19,654 nucleotides of DNA, from positions 1 to 19,654 of the forward strand of contig JAEZIZ010000150.1 of the NCBI GenBank assembly GCA_023415915.1, in the 5' to 3' direction. The notes beneath the pieces were generated by a model, which ran no database searches, had not been told where the DNA came from, and worked only from the letters and a program-made list of their open reading frames with translations. Every line of letters starts with the position of its first letter. Positions within the stretch are counted from its first letter, which is position 1. Shown here in pieces: positions 1 to 7,301 of the stretch. A program made the position numbers and the translations under genes. Source of the DNA: Bacillota bacterium. Lineage in GTDB: Bacteria; Bacillota; Clostridia; Christensenellales; SZUA-584.

Positions 1-2750
1 TCATCCTTTGCCGCGAGCCATGCGTCGCAGATAGCTTTAGCTTCTCCTCCGGCCTTATTACCGAATTCCTCTACGAGCATTGCGAGGCGGTTGCGGCGCT
101 GCGTCAGCGCGAGGTTCATGCCGAAGCCAAACTCTGCGTTGTCTTCAAACAGCGAGTTTGCCCAGGCGGGGCCATGGCCTTTCTCGTTCTTCGTGTAAGG
201 GCATGTCGGCGTGTTCGCGCCGTATATAGACGAGCAGCCCGTAGCGTTCGCAACTATCATCCTGTCGCCGAACAGCTGCGTTATCAGCTTGATGTACGGC
301 GTTTCGCCGCAGCCCGCACACGCGCCCGAGAATTCGAACAGCGGCTGCTGGTACTGCGAACCTATTACCGTCGTCTTGTTGACGTTTACGTCCGGCCTCG
401 GAAGCTTCCATGCAAACTCCCAGTTCTTGTTTTCCCTCGGGCCTATTTCGGACAGCGGCCTCATTACGAGCGCTTTCTCCTTGGCGGGGCAGATGTCCGC
501 GCAGTTTCCGCAGCCCGTGCAGTCGTAAGGCGTAAGCTGTATTCTGAACTTGTAGCCCGCGACGTCCTTGCCTCTCGCGTCCTTCGTGATGAATTCCGCG
601 GGCGCGTCTTTTAAGTCCTCTTCCTTCGCAAGGAAAGGACGTATTGTCGCGTGAGGACAGATAAACGAGCACTGGTTGCACATTATGCAGTTCTCGGGTA
701 TCCAGTCGGGTACGTTGACGGCTATGCCGCGCTTCTCGTACTGCGTCGTGCCTGTCGGGAAGAATCCCCTCGGGTCGAACGCGGAGACCGGCAGTTCGTC
801 GCCCTTCTGAAGTATTATCGGGAACTCGACGTCCTTGAAGAACTCTATCGCGTCCGCCGGAGGCGTTGCGAACTCGGCGCCTTCCGTAGTCGTAGCCCAG
901 CTCTCGGGGTATTTTACCTCTTCCATGCCCTCGGCGCCCAGGTCTATAGCCGTGTAGTTCATCTTGACTATCTTTTCGCCCTTCTTGCCGTACGTCTTTT
1001 CAGCCGCTTTCTTCATGTACGTCATCGCGTCGGCCTCGGGTATTATGCCCGCGACCTTGAAGAACGCGGACTGCATGACGGTATTTATCCTTCCGCCCAT
1101 GCCGGCCTGCTGTGCGAGCTTTATCGCGTCGATGTTGTAGAACTTAACCTTCTTCTTCGCTATCGCGTTCTTCATCTCGGCGGGAAGCTCTTTTTCCATC
1201 TCCTCCAGTGTCCACGGGGAGTTCAATAGGAACACGCCGCCCTCTTTAAGCGTTGCGAGCATGTCGAGCACCCGCACGAACGAGGAGTTGTGGCATGCTA
1301 TAAAGTCCGCGACGTCAATAAGGTAAGTAGACTGTATCGGCTTCTTGCCGAAGCGGAGGTGGGATATCGTAAGTCCGCCTGACTTCTTGGAGTCGTAATA
1401 GTAATACCCTTGGGCGTACATATCGGTATGGTCGCCTATTATCTTGATTGAGTTTTTATTTGCACCTACCGTGCCGTCCGAGCCGAGACCGTAGAACTTG
1501 CAGCGGAACGTACCTTCGGGCGCGGCATCTATCTTTTCGGAGATGTCAAGGCTTAAGTGAGTCACATCGTCGTGTATGCCGACTGTGAAATGATTCTTCA
1601 TTTCGCCCTTCAAGTTCTTAAATACAGCGTTGACCATGGTCGGCGTGAACTCCTTGGAAGAAAGCCCGTATCTTCCGCCGACTACCTGTATGTTCCTGCC
1701 GGCTTCGGCAAGCGCCGTAACGACGTCCTTGTAAAGAGGCTCGCCTTCGCTGCCCGGCTCTTTCGTTCTGTCGAGCACGGCTATCTTCTTTACGCTCGAA
1801 GGTATGGCCGCAAGCATATGCTTTGCGCTGAAGGGGCGGTACAGGCGGACTTTCAATACGCCGACTTTCTCGCCTCTGGCGTTTAAGTAATTGACCGTTT
1901 CCTCCGTGGCTTCGCAGCCGCTGCCCATAAGTATTATTATCCTGTCGGCGTCGGGAGCTCCAGCGTAATCGAACAGATTGTATTTCCTGCCGAACACCTT
2001 ATAGAAATCCTGCATCACCTGTTCGACGATGGCGGGCGTCGCGTCGTAGTACTTGTTGGCGGCTTCCCTGTTCTGGAAGTAGATATCAGGATTCTGCGCC
2101 GTGCCCTGAAGATGAGGATGCTCGGGGTTTAAAGCGCGCTTGCGGAAATCGGCTATGGCCTCCTGGTCAACCATGGAAGCCAGCTTGTCGTAATCCAAAG
2201 TCTCTATCTTCTGTACTTCGTGAGACGTTCTGAAACCGTCGAAGAAGTGAAGAAACGGCACCTTTGCCTTAAGCGTGGCAAGATGGGATATGGCCGCGAT
2301 ATCCATTACTTCCTGTACGCTGCTTGACGCTATCAGCGCGAAGCCCGTCTGCCTCGTGGCCATTACGTCGCTGTGGTCGCCGAATATCGAAAGAGCGTGT
2401 GCGGCAAGGCTTCTTGCTGTAACGTGGAATACGCAAGGCAGCAGCTCGCCCGCTATTTTGTACATGTTCGGTATCATCAGCAGCAACCCTTGTGAGGCGG
2501 TGAACGTAGTGGTAAAAGCGCCGGAAGCAAGCGAACCGTGCACAGCGCCCGCAGCGCCCGCTTCGGACTGCATCTCCGCTATGCGCATCTTCTGGCCGAA
2601 GATGTTCGTTCTGCCATGAGCAGCCCATTCGTCGCAGACCTCAGCCATAGGAGACGAGGGTGTGATGGGATATATAGCGCCGACATCACTGAAAGCGTAA
2701 GCTACGTGAGCCGCGGCGGTATTTCCATCGATCGTTTGTTTAACTGACAT
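1..2750 (-). CDS. nifJ: Pyruvate:ferredoxin (flavodoxin) oxidoreductase, C-terminus outside window
   Basis: Converts pyruvate, CoA and oxidised ferredoxin to acetyl-CoA, CO2 and reduced ferredoxin in the cytoplasm. The minus strand gives one open frame of 916 codons running off base 1; the family is usually about 1,170 residues, so the end of the TPP-binding domain is missing. Visible in order: the N-terminal pyruvate-binding motif YPITPSSPMAE (residues 27-37), two ferredoxin-type motifs (CIMCNQCSFICP near 687 and CTGCGNCADICP near 743), and the CAGCGETPY motif near 810 that opens the TPP domain and holds ligands of the proximal cluster. The start is the ATG at 2750, preceded by AAGGAGG at good spacing. 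It has its own promoter and a leader of about 145 nt, so it is probably monocistronic at this end. Its product, reduced ferredoxin, is the substrate of the Rnf complex encoded at 5877-10792. Identity is secure. Confidence 0.97.
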   Translation of the reverse strand, partial: MSVKQTIDGNTAAAHVAYAFSDVGAIYPITPSSPMAEVCDEWAAHGRTNIFGQKMRIAEMQSEAGAAGAVHGSLASGAFTTTFTASQGLLLMIPNMYKIAGELLPCVFHVTARSLAAHALSIFGDHSDVMATRQTGFALIASSSVQEVMDIAAISHLATLKAKVPFLHFFDGFRTSHEVQKIETLDYDKLASMVDQEAIADFRKRALNPEHPHLQGTAQNPDIYFQNREAANKYYDATPAIVEQVMQDFYKVFGRKYNLFDYAGAPDADRIIILMGSGCEATEETVNYLNARGEKVGVLKVRLYRPFSAKHMLAAIPSSVKKIAVLDRTKEPGSEGEPLYKDVVTALAEAGRNIQVVGGRYGLSSKEFTPTMVNAVFKNLKGEMKNHFTVGIHDDVTHLSLDISEKIDAAPEGTFRCKFYGLGSDGTVGANKNSIKIIGDHTDMYAQGYYYYDSKKSGGLTISHLRFGKKPIQSTYLIDVADFIACHNSSFVRVLDMLATLKEGGVFLLNSPWTLEEMEKELPAEMKNAIAKKKVKFYNIDAIKLAQQAGMGGRINTVMQSAFFKVAGIIPEADAMTYMKKAAEKTYGKKGEKIVKMNYTAIDLGAEGMEEVKYPESWATTTEGAEFATPPADAIEFFKDVEFPIILQKGDELPVSAFDPRGFFPTGTTQYEKRGIAVNVPDWIPENCIMCNQCSFICPHATIRPFLAKEEDLKDAPAEFITKDARGKDVAGYKFRIQLTPYDCTGCGNCADICPAKEKALVMRPLSEIGPRENKNWEFAWKLPRPDVNVNKTTVIGSQYQQPLFEFSGACAGCGETPYIKLITQLFGDRMIVANATGCSSIYGANTPTCPYTKNEKGHGPAWANSLFEDNAEFGFGMNLALTQRRNRLAMLVEEFGNKAGGEAKAICDAWLAAKD

Positions 2751-2819
2751 TTTATCCTCCTTGAAATTTGAATTAAAATTGAATTCTAAAATTCATTTTG
2801 CCCATTTGAATATCAATAA

Positions 2820-2843
2820 ATAGTCTTAGATCCAAAAGACTAT
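2820..2843 (-). promoter_or_regulatory. Hairpin in the PFOR 5' leader
   Basis: Perfect 8-bp inverted repeat ATAGTCTT / AAGACTAT with an 8-nt loop, inside the AT-rich leader between the predicted PFOR start site (about 2896) and its start codon. The T-run after it on the minus strand is poor (TTATTGAT), so it is a weak attenuator at best. It could instead stabilise the mRNA 5' end. No known riboswitch family was recognised. Confidence 0.45.
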
Positions 2844-2875
2844 GTGAAAAAATTAATTATTAGAATCCTACCTAT

Positions 2876-2905
2876 CCCAATCAAGTATTACCCAATCAAG
2901 TATTA
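2876..2905 (-). repeat. 15-bp tandem repeat at the PFOR transcription start
   Basis: Two perfect copies of CCCAATCAAGTATTA (plus-strand reading) at 2876-2890 and 2891-2905. On the coding strand this reads TAATACTTGATTGGG twice, directly downstream of and overlapping the -10 box. A single copy sits at the same place relative to the -10 box of the rnf promoter (10838-10852). Such a position suits a repressor operator or a conserved initially transcribed sequence. The binding protein is unknown. Confidence 0.75.
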
Positions 2906-2930
2906 TATATTTATTTGATATGGCGGTCAA
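2902..2930 (-). promoter_or_regulatory. Sigma-A-type promoter of PFOR
   Basis: On the minus strand: TTGACC (2930-2925), a 17-bp spacer, and a perfect TATAAT (2907-2902). Predicted start is near A2896. This is the only strong promoter upstream of the PFOR gene, and it lies between the mreB terminator and the PFOR leader. Confidence 0.75.
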
Positions 2931-2952
2931 CCATTGGGCGGTTTTTTGCATG

Positions 2953-2984
2953 AAAAAAGGCATAACCCATTGTTATACCCTTTA
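2953..2984 (-). terminator. Rho-independent terminator of mreB
   Basis: On the minus strand, AAAGGGTATAAC, a short loop, then GTTATGCC pairs over about 8 bp with one G-T pair, flanked by A and T runs and ending in six T. It starts about 24 nt after the mreB stop codon and separates mreB from the PFOR promoter. Confidence 0.75.
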
Positions 2985-3007
2985 TCAGCCATAATTTTGC
3001 GCGCGCG

Positions 3008-4042
3008 TCATTCAAGCATTTCAGCCGCGGGCTCGCGCCCGAACGTCCCCTGCTCCAATTGGTCGAGAGCAAGCCCCGCTCCTACGGCCACGGCGTCGAG
3101 AGGGTATTCCGTCCGCCGCACGGGCATGCCCGTAGCTTTCGCGACAAGCCGGTTGAGGCCAACCAGCATAGAGCCGCCGCCCGACAAAACTATGCCCTCG
3201 TTTATTATATCTCCCGCGAGCTCGGGGGGAGTGTTTTCCAGCACGTTCTTTATAGAGTCGAGTATGTTCTGTACGGGCTCAGAGAGCGCTTCCCTTATGC
3301 TGGAGGAAGATACGGTTATAGAGACAGGAAGGCCGCTTGACATACTGCGCCCTCTTACTTCCATATGGAGTTCCTTGCCGCGGTCTACGACGCATCCTAA
3401 TTCCATCTTCACCTGCTCGGCAGTGCTCTCGCCTATTATTATGCCGTGTTCCTTTTTTATATAGCGCATAATGGCCTCGTCCATATGCGTGCCGCCCACG
3501 CGCAGCGAGCGCGACGTAACTATGCCGCCCAGCGATATCACCGCGACTTCAGTGGTGCCGCCCCCTATGTCTACGATCATCGACCCCTTTGCCTGGTATA
3601 CGTCGAGCCCGGCGCCTATTGCCGCCGCCATCGGTTCGTCGAGCAAAAACACCTCTCTCGCACCCGCGGATTTAGCCGCGTCCTCAACGGCGCGCTTTTC
3701 CACCTCCGTTATGCCGCAGGGCACGCAGATTACGAGCCTCGGGCTGCGTCTGAAAAATATTCCCTGGGGTACGGCCTTGCGTATGAAGTATCTTAGCATA
3801 ATCTCCGTTGTGGCGTAATCCGCAATTACGCCGTCCTTCATAGGCCGCAGCGCTACGATGCTGCCCGGCGTCTTGCCCAGCATCTTTCTTGCATCTTCGC
3901 CGACTGCAAGTATATCTTTCCTGTTCGTCCGCATAGCGACGACAGAAGGCTCCCTAAGTATTATGCCCTTGCCCTTCATGTACACGAGCGTGTTGGCCGT
4001 GCCAAGATCAATACCAAGGCAGGGAGCAAAAAGTGAAAACAT
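3008..4042 (-). CDS. mreB: Rod-shape-determining actin homologue MreB/Mbl
   Basis: Bacterial actin that forms membrane-bound filaments and guides lateral cell-wall synthesis. The 344-residue product has the family's usual length. ATPase motifs are visible: phosphate-1 loop GIDLGTANT (10-18), connect/phosphate-2 DIGGGTTEVA (158-167), and the adenosine motif LSGGGSML near residue 288. I chose the ATG at 4042 because GCGGAGG lies 7 nt upstream. An in-frame ATG 15 nt earlier (4057) overlaps that site and has none of its own. No mreC, mreD or minCDE genes lie next to it, so this is a stand-alone copy, as is common for Mbl-type paralogues. Sequence alone does not separate MreB from Mbl. It ends in its own terminator. 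Confidence 0.93.
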   Translation of the reverse strand: MFSLFAPCLGIDLGTANTLVYMKGKGIILREPSVVAMRTNRKDILAVGEDARKMLGKTPGSIVALRPMKDGVIADYATTEIMLRYFIRKAVPQGIFFRRSPRLVICVPCGITEVEKRAVEDAAKSAGAREVFLLDEPMAAAIGAGLDVYQAKGSMIVDIGGGTTEVAVISLGGIVTSRSLRVGGTHMDEAIMRYIKKEHGIIIGESTAEQVKMELGCVVDRGKELHMEVRGRSMSSGLPVSITVSSSSIREALSEPVQNILDSIKNVLENTPPELAGDIINEGIVLSGGGSMLVGLNRLVAKATGMPVRRTEYPLDAVAVGAGLALDQLEQGTFGREPAAEMLE

Positions 4043-4064
4043 ATATAACCTCCGCATTCTGATA

Positions 4065-4073
4065 TGGTATAAT
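4065..4073 (+). promoter_or_regulatory. Extended -10 promoter of the AraC/GyrI gene
   Basis: TGG followed by a perfect TATAAT at 4068-4073 on the plus strand; the -35 region is weak, as usual for extended -10 promoters. It lies in the divergent gap between mreB and the regulator gene and predicts a leader of about 80 nt. No clear mreB promoter was found on the opposite strand. Confidence 0.55.
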
Positions 4074-4158
4074 TCTTCCTATACGGGTAGTTTTTATACA
4101 TAAATCCGCATTCAAAATCATGCACCCGCCCCAAATCTTTAGCGAAAGGAGCCCTTCG

Positions 4159-5100
4159 TTGGACAGAAATCAGGCGTACGAATATCTTAATCGCATAAAC
4201 AGAGTGTGCGATTATATAGACAGGAACCTAAAGGAAGACTTGACGCTTTCAGAACTTTCAGGCGTGGCGGGATTTTCGCAGTACCATTTCCACAGGATAT
4301 TCGCCGCTATGACGGGCGAGACGCTGTTTTGCTTCATATGGAGGCTGCGGCTCGAGCGCGCGGCGACGCAGCTCTGCACAAACAGCGTGTCTTCCGTAAC
4401 CAGCTTAGCAGCCGAATGGGGGTTTTCCTCTCCCGCTGTATTTTCCCGCATGTTCAAGAATCGTTTCGGATGTTCTCCGACGGCGTTTCGCAGCCGCAAC
4501 AGGAGTCAAAAGGACAGCAGCTTAAGTCAACTGCTTCGCAACAGCGGCAGAGACTTTACCGCCCCTCCCGGCTATACTGGGGATACCCAAAACGGGAATA
4601 TAAAAATCAGGAGGCGGGACATGAAAGCTGATGTGAAAATCGAGAAGATTGATAAGATGAGAGTGGCGTACGTAAGGTATATAGGGCCGTACGCGGGCGA
4701 TACGAAGCTGTTTGAAAACCTTTATTCGCGGCTGTTCGCATGGGCGGGGCCAAGGGGCGTGGACACGTCCACGACGTATATACTGTACCATGACGATCCT
4801 GCGGTGACCGAAGAGAACAATCTGCGCTTAAGCGTATGCGTGCCCATAGGCAGCGGCGTCGAAGTCTCGGGCGAGGTCTGCGAGATGGAGATAGGCGGAG
4901 GGAATTACGCCGTGGGAAGCTTCGAAGTAAAATCGGACGAATTCGGCGACGCTTGGAACTACATGTGCGGCGAGTGGCTGCCCTCAAGCGGCTACCAACC
5001 CGCAGACAGCGCGCCTTTTGAGAGGTATGGAGCGGACTGCGAGACGAAGGACGGCAAAATGAAAGTCGATATCTGCGTACCGGTAATACCGATGCAGTAA
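4159..5100 (+). CDS. AraC-family regulator with C-terminal GyrI-like effector domain
   Basis: Predicted one-component transcription factor: an AraC DNA-binding domain joined to a GyrI/SOUL-like small-molecule binding domain, an architecture often linked to drug or stress response. Counting from the TTG at 4159 (313 residues), HTH helices lie at about 29-49 (LTLSELSGVAGFSQYHFHRIF) and 77-100, with the AraC signature SPAVFSRMFKNRFGCSPTAFR around 91-111. The GyrI-like domain runs from about 155 to 313 and begins MKADVKIEKIDKMRVAYVRY. I chose TTG because AAAGGAG sits 7 nt before it, whereas the in-frame ATG at 4120 has no ribosome binding site. The gene stands alone and ends in a strong terminator. 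The ligand and target are unknown; no efflux gene is adjacent. Confidence 0.9.
   Translation: MDRNQAYEYLNRINRVCDYIDRNLKEDLTLSELSGVAGFSQYHFHRIFAAMTGETLFCFIWRLRLERAATQLCTNSVSSVTSLAAEWGFSSPAVFSRMFKNRFGCSPTAFRSRNRSQKDSSLSQLLRNSGRDFTAPPGYTGDTQNGNIKIRRRDMKADVKIEKIDKMRVAYVRYIGPYAGDTKLFENLYSRLFAWAGPRGVDTSTTYILYHDDPAVTEENNLRLSVCVPIGSGVEVSGEVCEMEIGGGNYAVGSFEVKSDEFGDAWNYMCGEWLPSSGYQPADSAPFERYGADCETKDGKMKVDICVPVIPMQ
4609..4623 (+). promoter_or_regulatory. Internal ribosome binding site and ATG at the GyrI domain boundary
   Basis: A perfect AGGAGG at 4609-4614 lies 6 nt before an in-frame ATG at 4621, exactly where the GyrI-like domain starts. Initiation here would yield a free 159-residue GyrI-like protein (4621-5100). 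The site is better than that of the full-length start. Confidence 0.55.
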
Positions 5101-5124
5101 AAGCTAAATATCGTCAACTATTAC

Positions 5125-5153
5125 AAAGACACGGCGACAAGCCGTGTCTTTTT
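5125..5153 (+). terminator. Terminator of the AraC/GyrI gene
   Basis: Perfect 11-bp stem AAAGACACGGC / GCCGTGTCTTT with a 5-nt loop and a run of T, 24 nt after the stop codon. Confidence 0.9.
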
Positions 5154-5184
5154 GCGCATGTGTATGTATGGTATATTAGACGCT

Positions 5185-5212
5185 AAAAACGCCTGCTCCG
5201 CAAGAAAAGGCG
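5185..5212 (-). terminator. Probable terminator of maf
   Basis: On the minus strand CGCCT, a 13-nt loop and AGGCG are followed by TTTTT. The stem is short, but the position (4 nt after the maf stop codon) and the T-run fit a terminator. Confidence 0.5.
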
Positions 5213-5215
5213 GAT

Positions 5216-5778
5216 TTACAGCGCGCCTGCTCTTTTTAGCATGTTGTACACAGTGTTCTGCGGCAGTCCCATAACGTTGAAATAGCAGCCGCCTATGCGC
5301 TTTATGAATTTGCCGCAGTACCCCTGTATTCCGTACGCACCCGCCTTATCCATAGGCTCGCCTGTTTCTATGTAATCCGCTATCTCCTCGTCCGTCATGT
5401 CGCCGAACTCAACTTCCGTTGCGACGCACTCGGTGATTACTTCTTTGCCGTTCACTATCGCCACGCCCGTATATACCGTATGCGTACTGCCCGAGAGCAT
5501 GCGGAGCATAGCGGCCGCCTCCTTCTTGTCCTTCGGTTTGCCGAGAACGTTTCCGTCTATAGCGACGAGCGTGTCAGCGCCTATCACTACGGCGTCAGGG
5601 TAATGCGAAGCGACGTCCAGTGCCTTATCTTTGGCAAGCTTTATAGTCTGCTGCTCGGGCGTCCCATACGCTGTTTCCTCAAGGCTGCTGGGTACTACGG
5701 TAAAATCATCGGTTATATAGTGCAGCAGCTCTTTGCGCCGGGGCGAACCGGACGCGAGTATTATTTTTTCTTTGCCAT
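5216..5778 (-). CDS. maf: Maf-like nucleoside triphosphate pyrophosphatase, apparent frameshift at codon 5
   Basis: Maf proteins hydrolyse non-canonical or excess nucleoside triphosphates (dTTP/UTP type) to the monophosphate. Visible motifs are ILASGSPRRKELL at the N-terminus, VIGADTLVAIDGNVLGKP, EPMDKAGAYGIQG and the C-terminal GGCYFNVMGLP, all in the family order. The ATG at 5778 (with AAAGG upstream) opens MAKKK and then meets TAA, while the Maf frame has no ATG, GTG or TTG before ILASGSPRR. Adding one A to the A6 run at 5764-5769 joins them as MAKKKIILASGSPRRKELL, giving 187 residues, the normal length. The cause may be an assembly error, a real mutation, or slippage on the A-run. It lies downstream of rnfB on the same strand but has its own candidate promoter. 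Confidence 0.87.
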
Positions 5779-5799
5779 ATACACCTTTTTATATTTATA

Positions 5800-5830
5800 T
5801 TTAAAAGGCAGCGCATGTTACGCTGCCTTT
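5800..5830 (-). terminator. Terminator of the rnf operon
   Basis: Perfect 10-bp stem AAAGGCAGCG / CGCTGCCTTT with a 7-nt loop, followed on the minus strand by an A/T-rich tail beginning TTTT. It lies 46 nt after the rnfB stop codon. Confidence 0.85.
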
Positions 5831-5859
5831 ATAATACGAGGTCCCCAAAAAGATGTAAA
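5831..5859 (-). promoter_or_regulatory. Candidate maf promoter overlapping the rnf terminator region
   Basis: On the minus strand TTTACA (5859-5854), a 17-bp spacer and TATTAT (5836-5831), the same pair of boxes and spacing as in the rpsO promoter. The predicted start (about 5824) falls inside the terminator stem, so maf mRNA would begin with only half the hairpin and escape termination. Confidence 0.5.
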
Positions 5860-5876
5860 GCTTTTTGAGGTGAAAA

Positions 5877-6701
5877 TTATCCGTTCACGGTTTCTGCTTT
5901 TTGCTCCGGCTTGCCCGCGATTACGCCTTTCGGGCAGACTGCGGCGCACGTTCCGCAGTGCGTGCACTTGTCGTAATCTATCACAGGTATGTTATCCACC
6001 ATTGTTATGGCATGCTCGGGGCATTTTTTAACGCAAAGGCCGCACGCTATGCATCCCGCCTTGCAGTTTTCGGAAACAGCTTTGCCCTTCTCATGGGCGT
6101 GGCAGCGCACAAACACTATCTGATCTTTCGGAACGAGCGCTATGCTGCTTTTCGGGCAGATGGCTACGCAGTTACCGCAGCCCGTGCATATCGATTCATC
6201 TATCTCCGCTAAGCCGTTCTCGCTGCGGTGTATTGCGCCGAACGGGCAGGCGGACGCGCACGTGAGCTGCCCTAAGCACCCGTACCGGCAGGAAGAAGGG
6301 CCGTCCGCGAGCATGGCGGCCGCGCGGCAGTCGGGTATGCCGTTGTAGTTATATTTGGGCGTAACGTTCTTGGAGTCGCCGCGGCAGAGCACGCGAGCTA
6401 CTTTCTTAACGCCCGCTTCAGCGTTTACGCCCAGCACGCCGGCTATAGCTTCAAGGTTGCCGGCGGATACGACGACGCACGCAGAAGGCTTTGCCGCACC
6501 TTCAGCGAGCGCTTTGGCAAAGCCGTCGCAGCCCGGGAAACCGCAGCCTCCGCAGTTGGCTCCCGGCAGCAATTCTCTTATCTGCTCAACTTTCGGGTCA
6601 ACTTTTACGGCGAACACCTTGGCGGCTATACCGAGCCCGAGCCCGAGAACCAGCCCCAAAGAGCCCAACGCAATGACCGGCCATAATATATCGTTAATCA
6701 T
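5877..6701 (-). CDS. rnfB: Rnf complex iron-sulfur subunit RnfB
   Basis: Probable entry point for electrons from reduced ferredoxin into the Rnf ferredoxin:NAD+ oxidoreductase. The 274-residue protein has one N-terminal membrane helix (about 5-28), then the CGGCGFPGC motif with Cys50, Cys53, Cys58 and Cys75 that binds a 4Fe-4S cluster. It then shows ferredoxin-type motifs CTGCGNCVAICP, CIACGLCVKKCP and CTHCGTCAAVCP, preceded by a looser Cys-rich motif (CLGQLTCASACP). This is the long, cluster-rich RnfB of clostridia. It is the last gene of the operon, 15 nt after rnfA, with AAAGGA ahead of its ATG. Confidence 0.95.
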   Translation of the reverse strand: MINDILWPVIALGSLGLVLGLGLGIAAKVFAVKVDPKVEQIRELLPGANCGGCGFPGCDGFAKALAEGAAKPSACVVVSAGNLEAIAGVLGVNAEAGVKKVARVLCRGDSKNVTPKYNYNGIPDCRAAAMLADGPSSCRYGCLGQLTCASACPFGAIHRSENGLAEIDESICTGCGNCVAICPKSSIALVPKDQIVFVRCHAHEKGKAVSENCKAGCIACGLCVKKCPEHAITMVDNIPVIDYDKCTHCGTCAAVCPKGVIAGKPEQKAETVNG

Positions 6702-6716
6702 ACGCTTTGTCCTTTC

Positions 6717-7298
6717 CTATATGAGTCCCTGAAAACCAAGGAACGCCGTCGCCATCAGCCCGGATGAAATAAGGGCGATGGGGAAGTCCTTTAAAGGCTC
6801 GGGTATCGGAGCGAACTCCATCCTCTCACGAATGCCCGCAAAAAGAACTATCGCTACGAGAAACCCGAGCGCCCCGCCTACGCCGTTGAACAGCGATTCA
6901 ATAAGCGTGTAGTTCTCGTTTATGTTGATTATCGCAACGCCCAGCACCGCGCAGTTCGTCGTTATCAAAGGCAGGTAAATTCCCAGCGCCTTGTAAAGCG
7001 CGGGCACGCTCTTTTGCAGCATCATCTCGACCAGCTGTACGAGCGCCGCGATAACGAGTATGAACGCTATCGTCTGCAGGTAGCCTATGTCCAGCGGGTT
7101 AAGTATGTAGTACTGCACGAGGTACGATATCACGGAAGCCAGCCCCATTACGAACGTAACGGCGAGCCCCATGCCCAGCGCCGTCTCGACCCTCTTTGAG
7201 ACGCCTATAAACGGGCATATGCCGAGTATCTTATACAGTACGAAGTTGTTAACAAGAATAGTGCTTACAAGTATAAGCAGTATGCGTGAAAAATCCAT
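6717..7298 (-). CDS. rnfA: Rnf complex membrane subunit RnfA
   Basis: Integral membrane subunit of 193 residues with about six helices. Together with RnfE it is thought to hold an intramembrane iron-sulfur cluster: Cys28 (LGICPF) and Cys116 (TTNCAVLG) are at the conserved places. It is paralogous to RnfE, and both carry the CP and NC motifs. It starts 3 nt after rnfE ends, and its ribosome binding site (AAGGAG) lies within the end of rnfE, suggesting translational coupling. Confidence 0.95.
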   Translation of the reverse strand: MDFSRILLILVSTILVNNFVLYKILGICPFIGVSKRVETALGMGLAVTFVMGLASVISYLVQYYILNPLDIGYLQTIAFILVIAALVQLVEMMLQKSVPALYKALGIYLPLITTNCAVLGVAIININENYTLIESLFNGVGGALGFLVAIVLFAGIRERMEFAPIPEPLKDFPIALISSGLMATAFLGFQGLI

Positions 7299-7301
7299 GG
7301 C

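Noticed and set aside
145..681. Long alternate frames over PFOR (178 codons on the minus strand and several on the plus strand)
   Set aside because: They overlap well-recognised PFOR protein motifs, are rich in Arg and Ala as expected for shadow frames of GC-rich genes, and show no domain.
2934..3464. Plus-strand frame of 176 codons across the mreB end
   Set aside because: It is antisense to conserved MreB motifs and to the mreB terminator, with low-complexity Ser/Pro content and no ribosome binding site.
5837..5849. 13-bp match CGAGGTCCCCAAA with 11450-11462
   Set aside because: A few 13-mer matches are expected by chance in a 20-kb window on two strands, and the contexts differ.
5844..5867. 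Similarity to 16808-16831 (both contain CAAAAAG and TAAAGCTTTT-type arms)
   Set aside because: The match is imperfect and low in complexity. One copy is explained by promoter boxes of maf, so a dispersed repeat is not supported.
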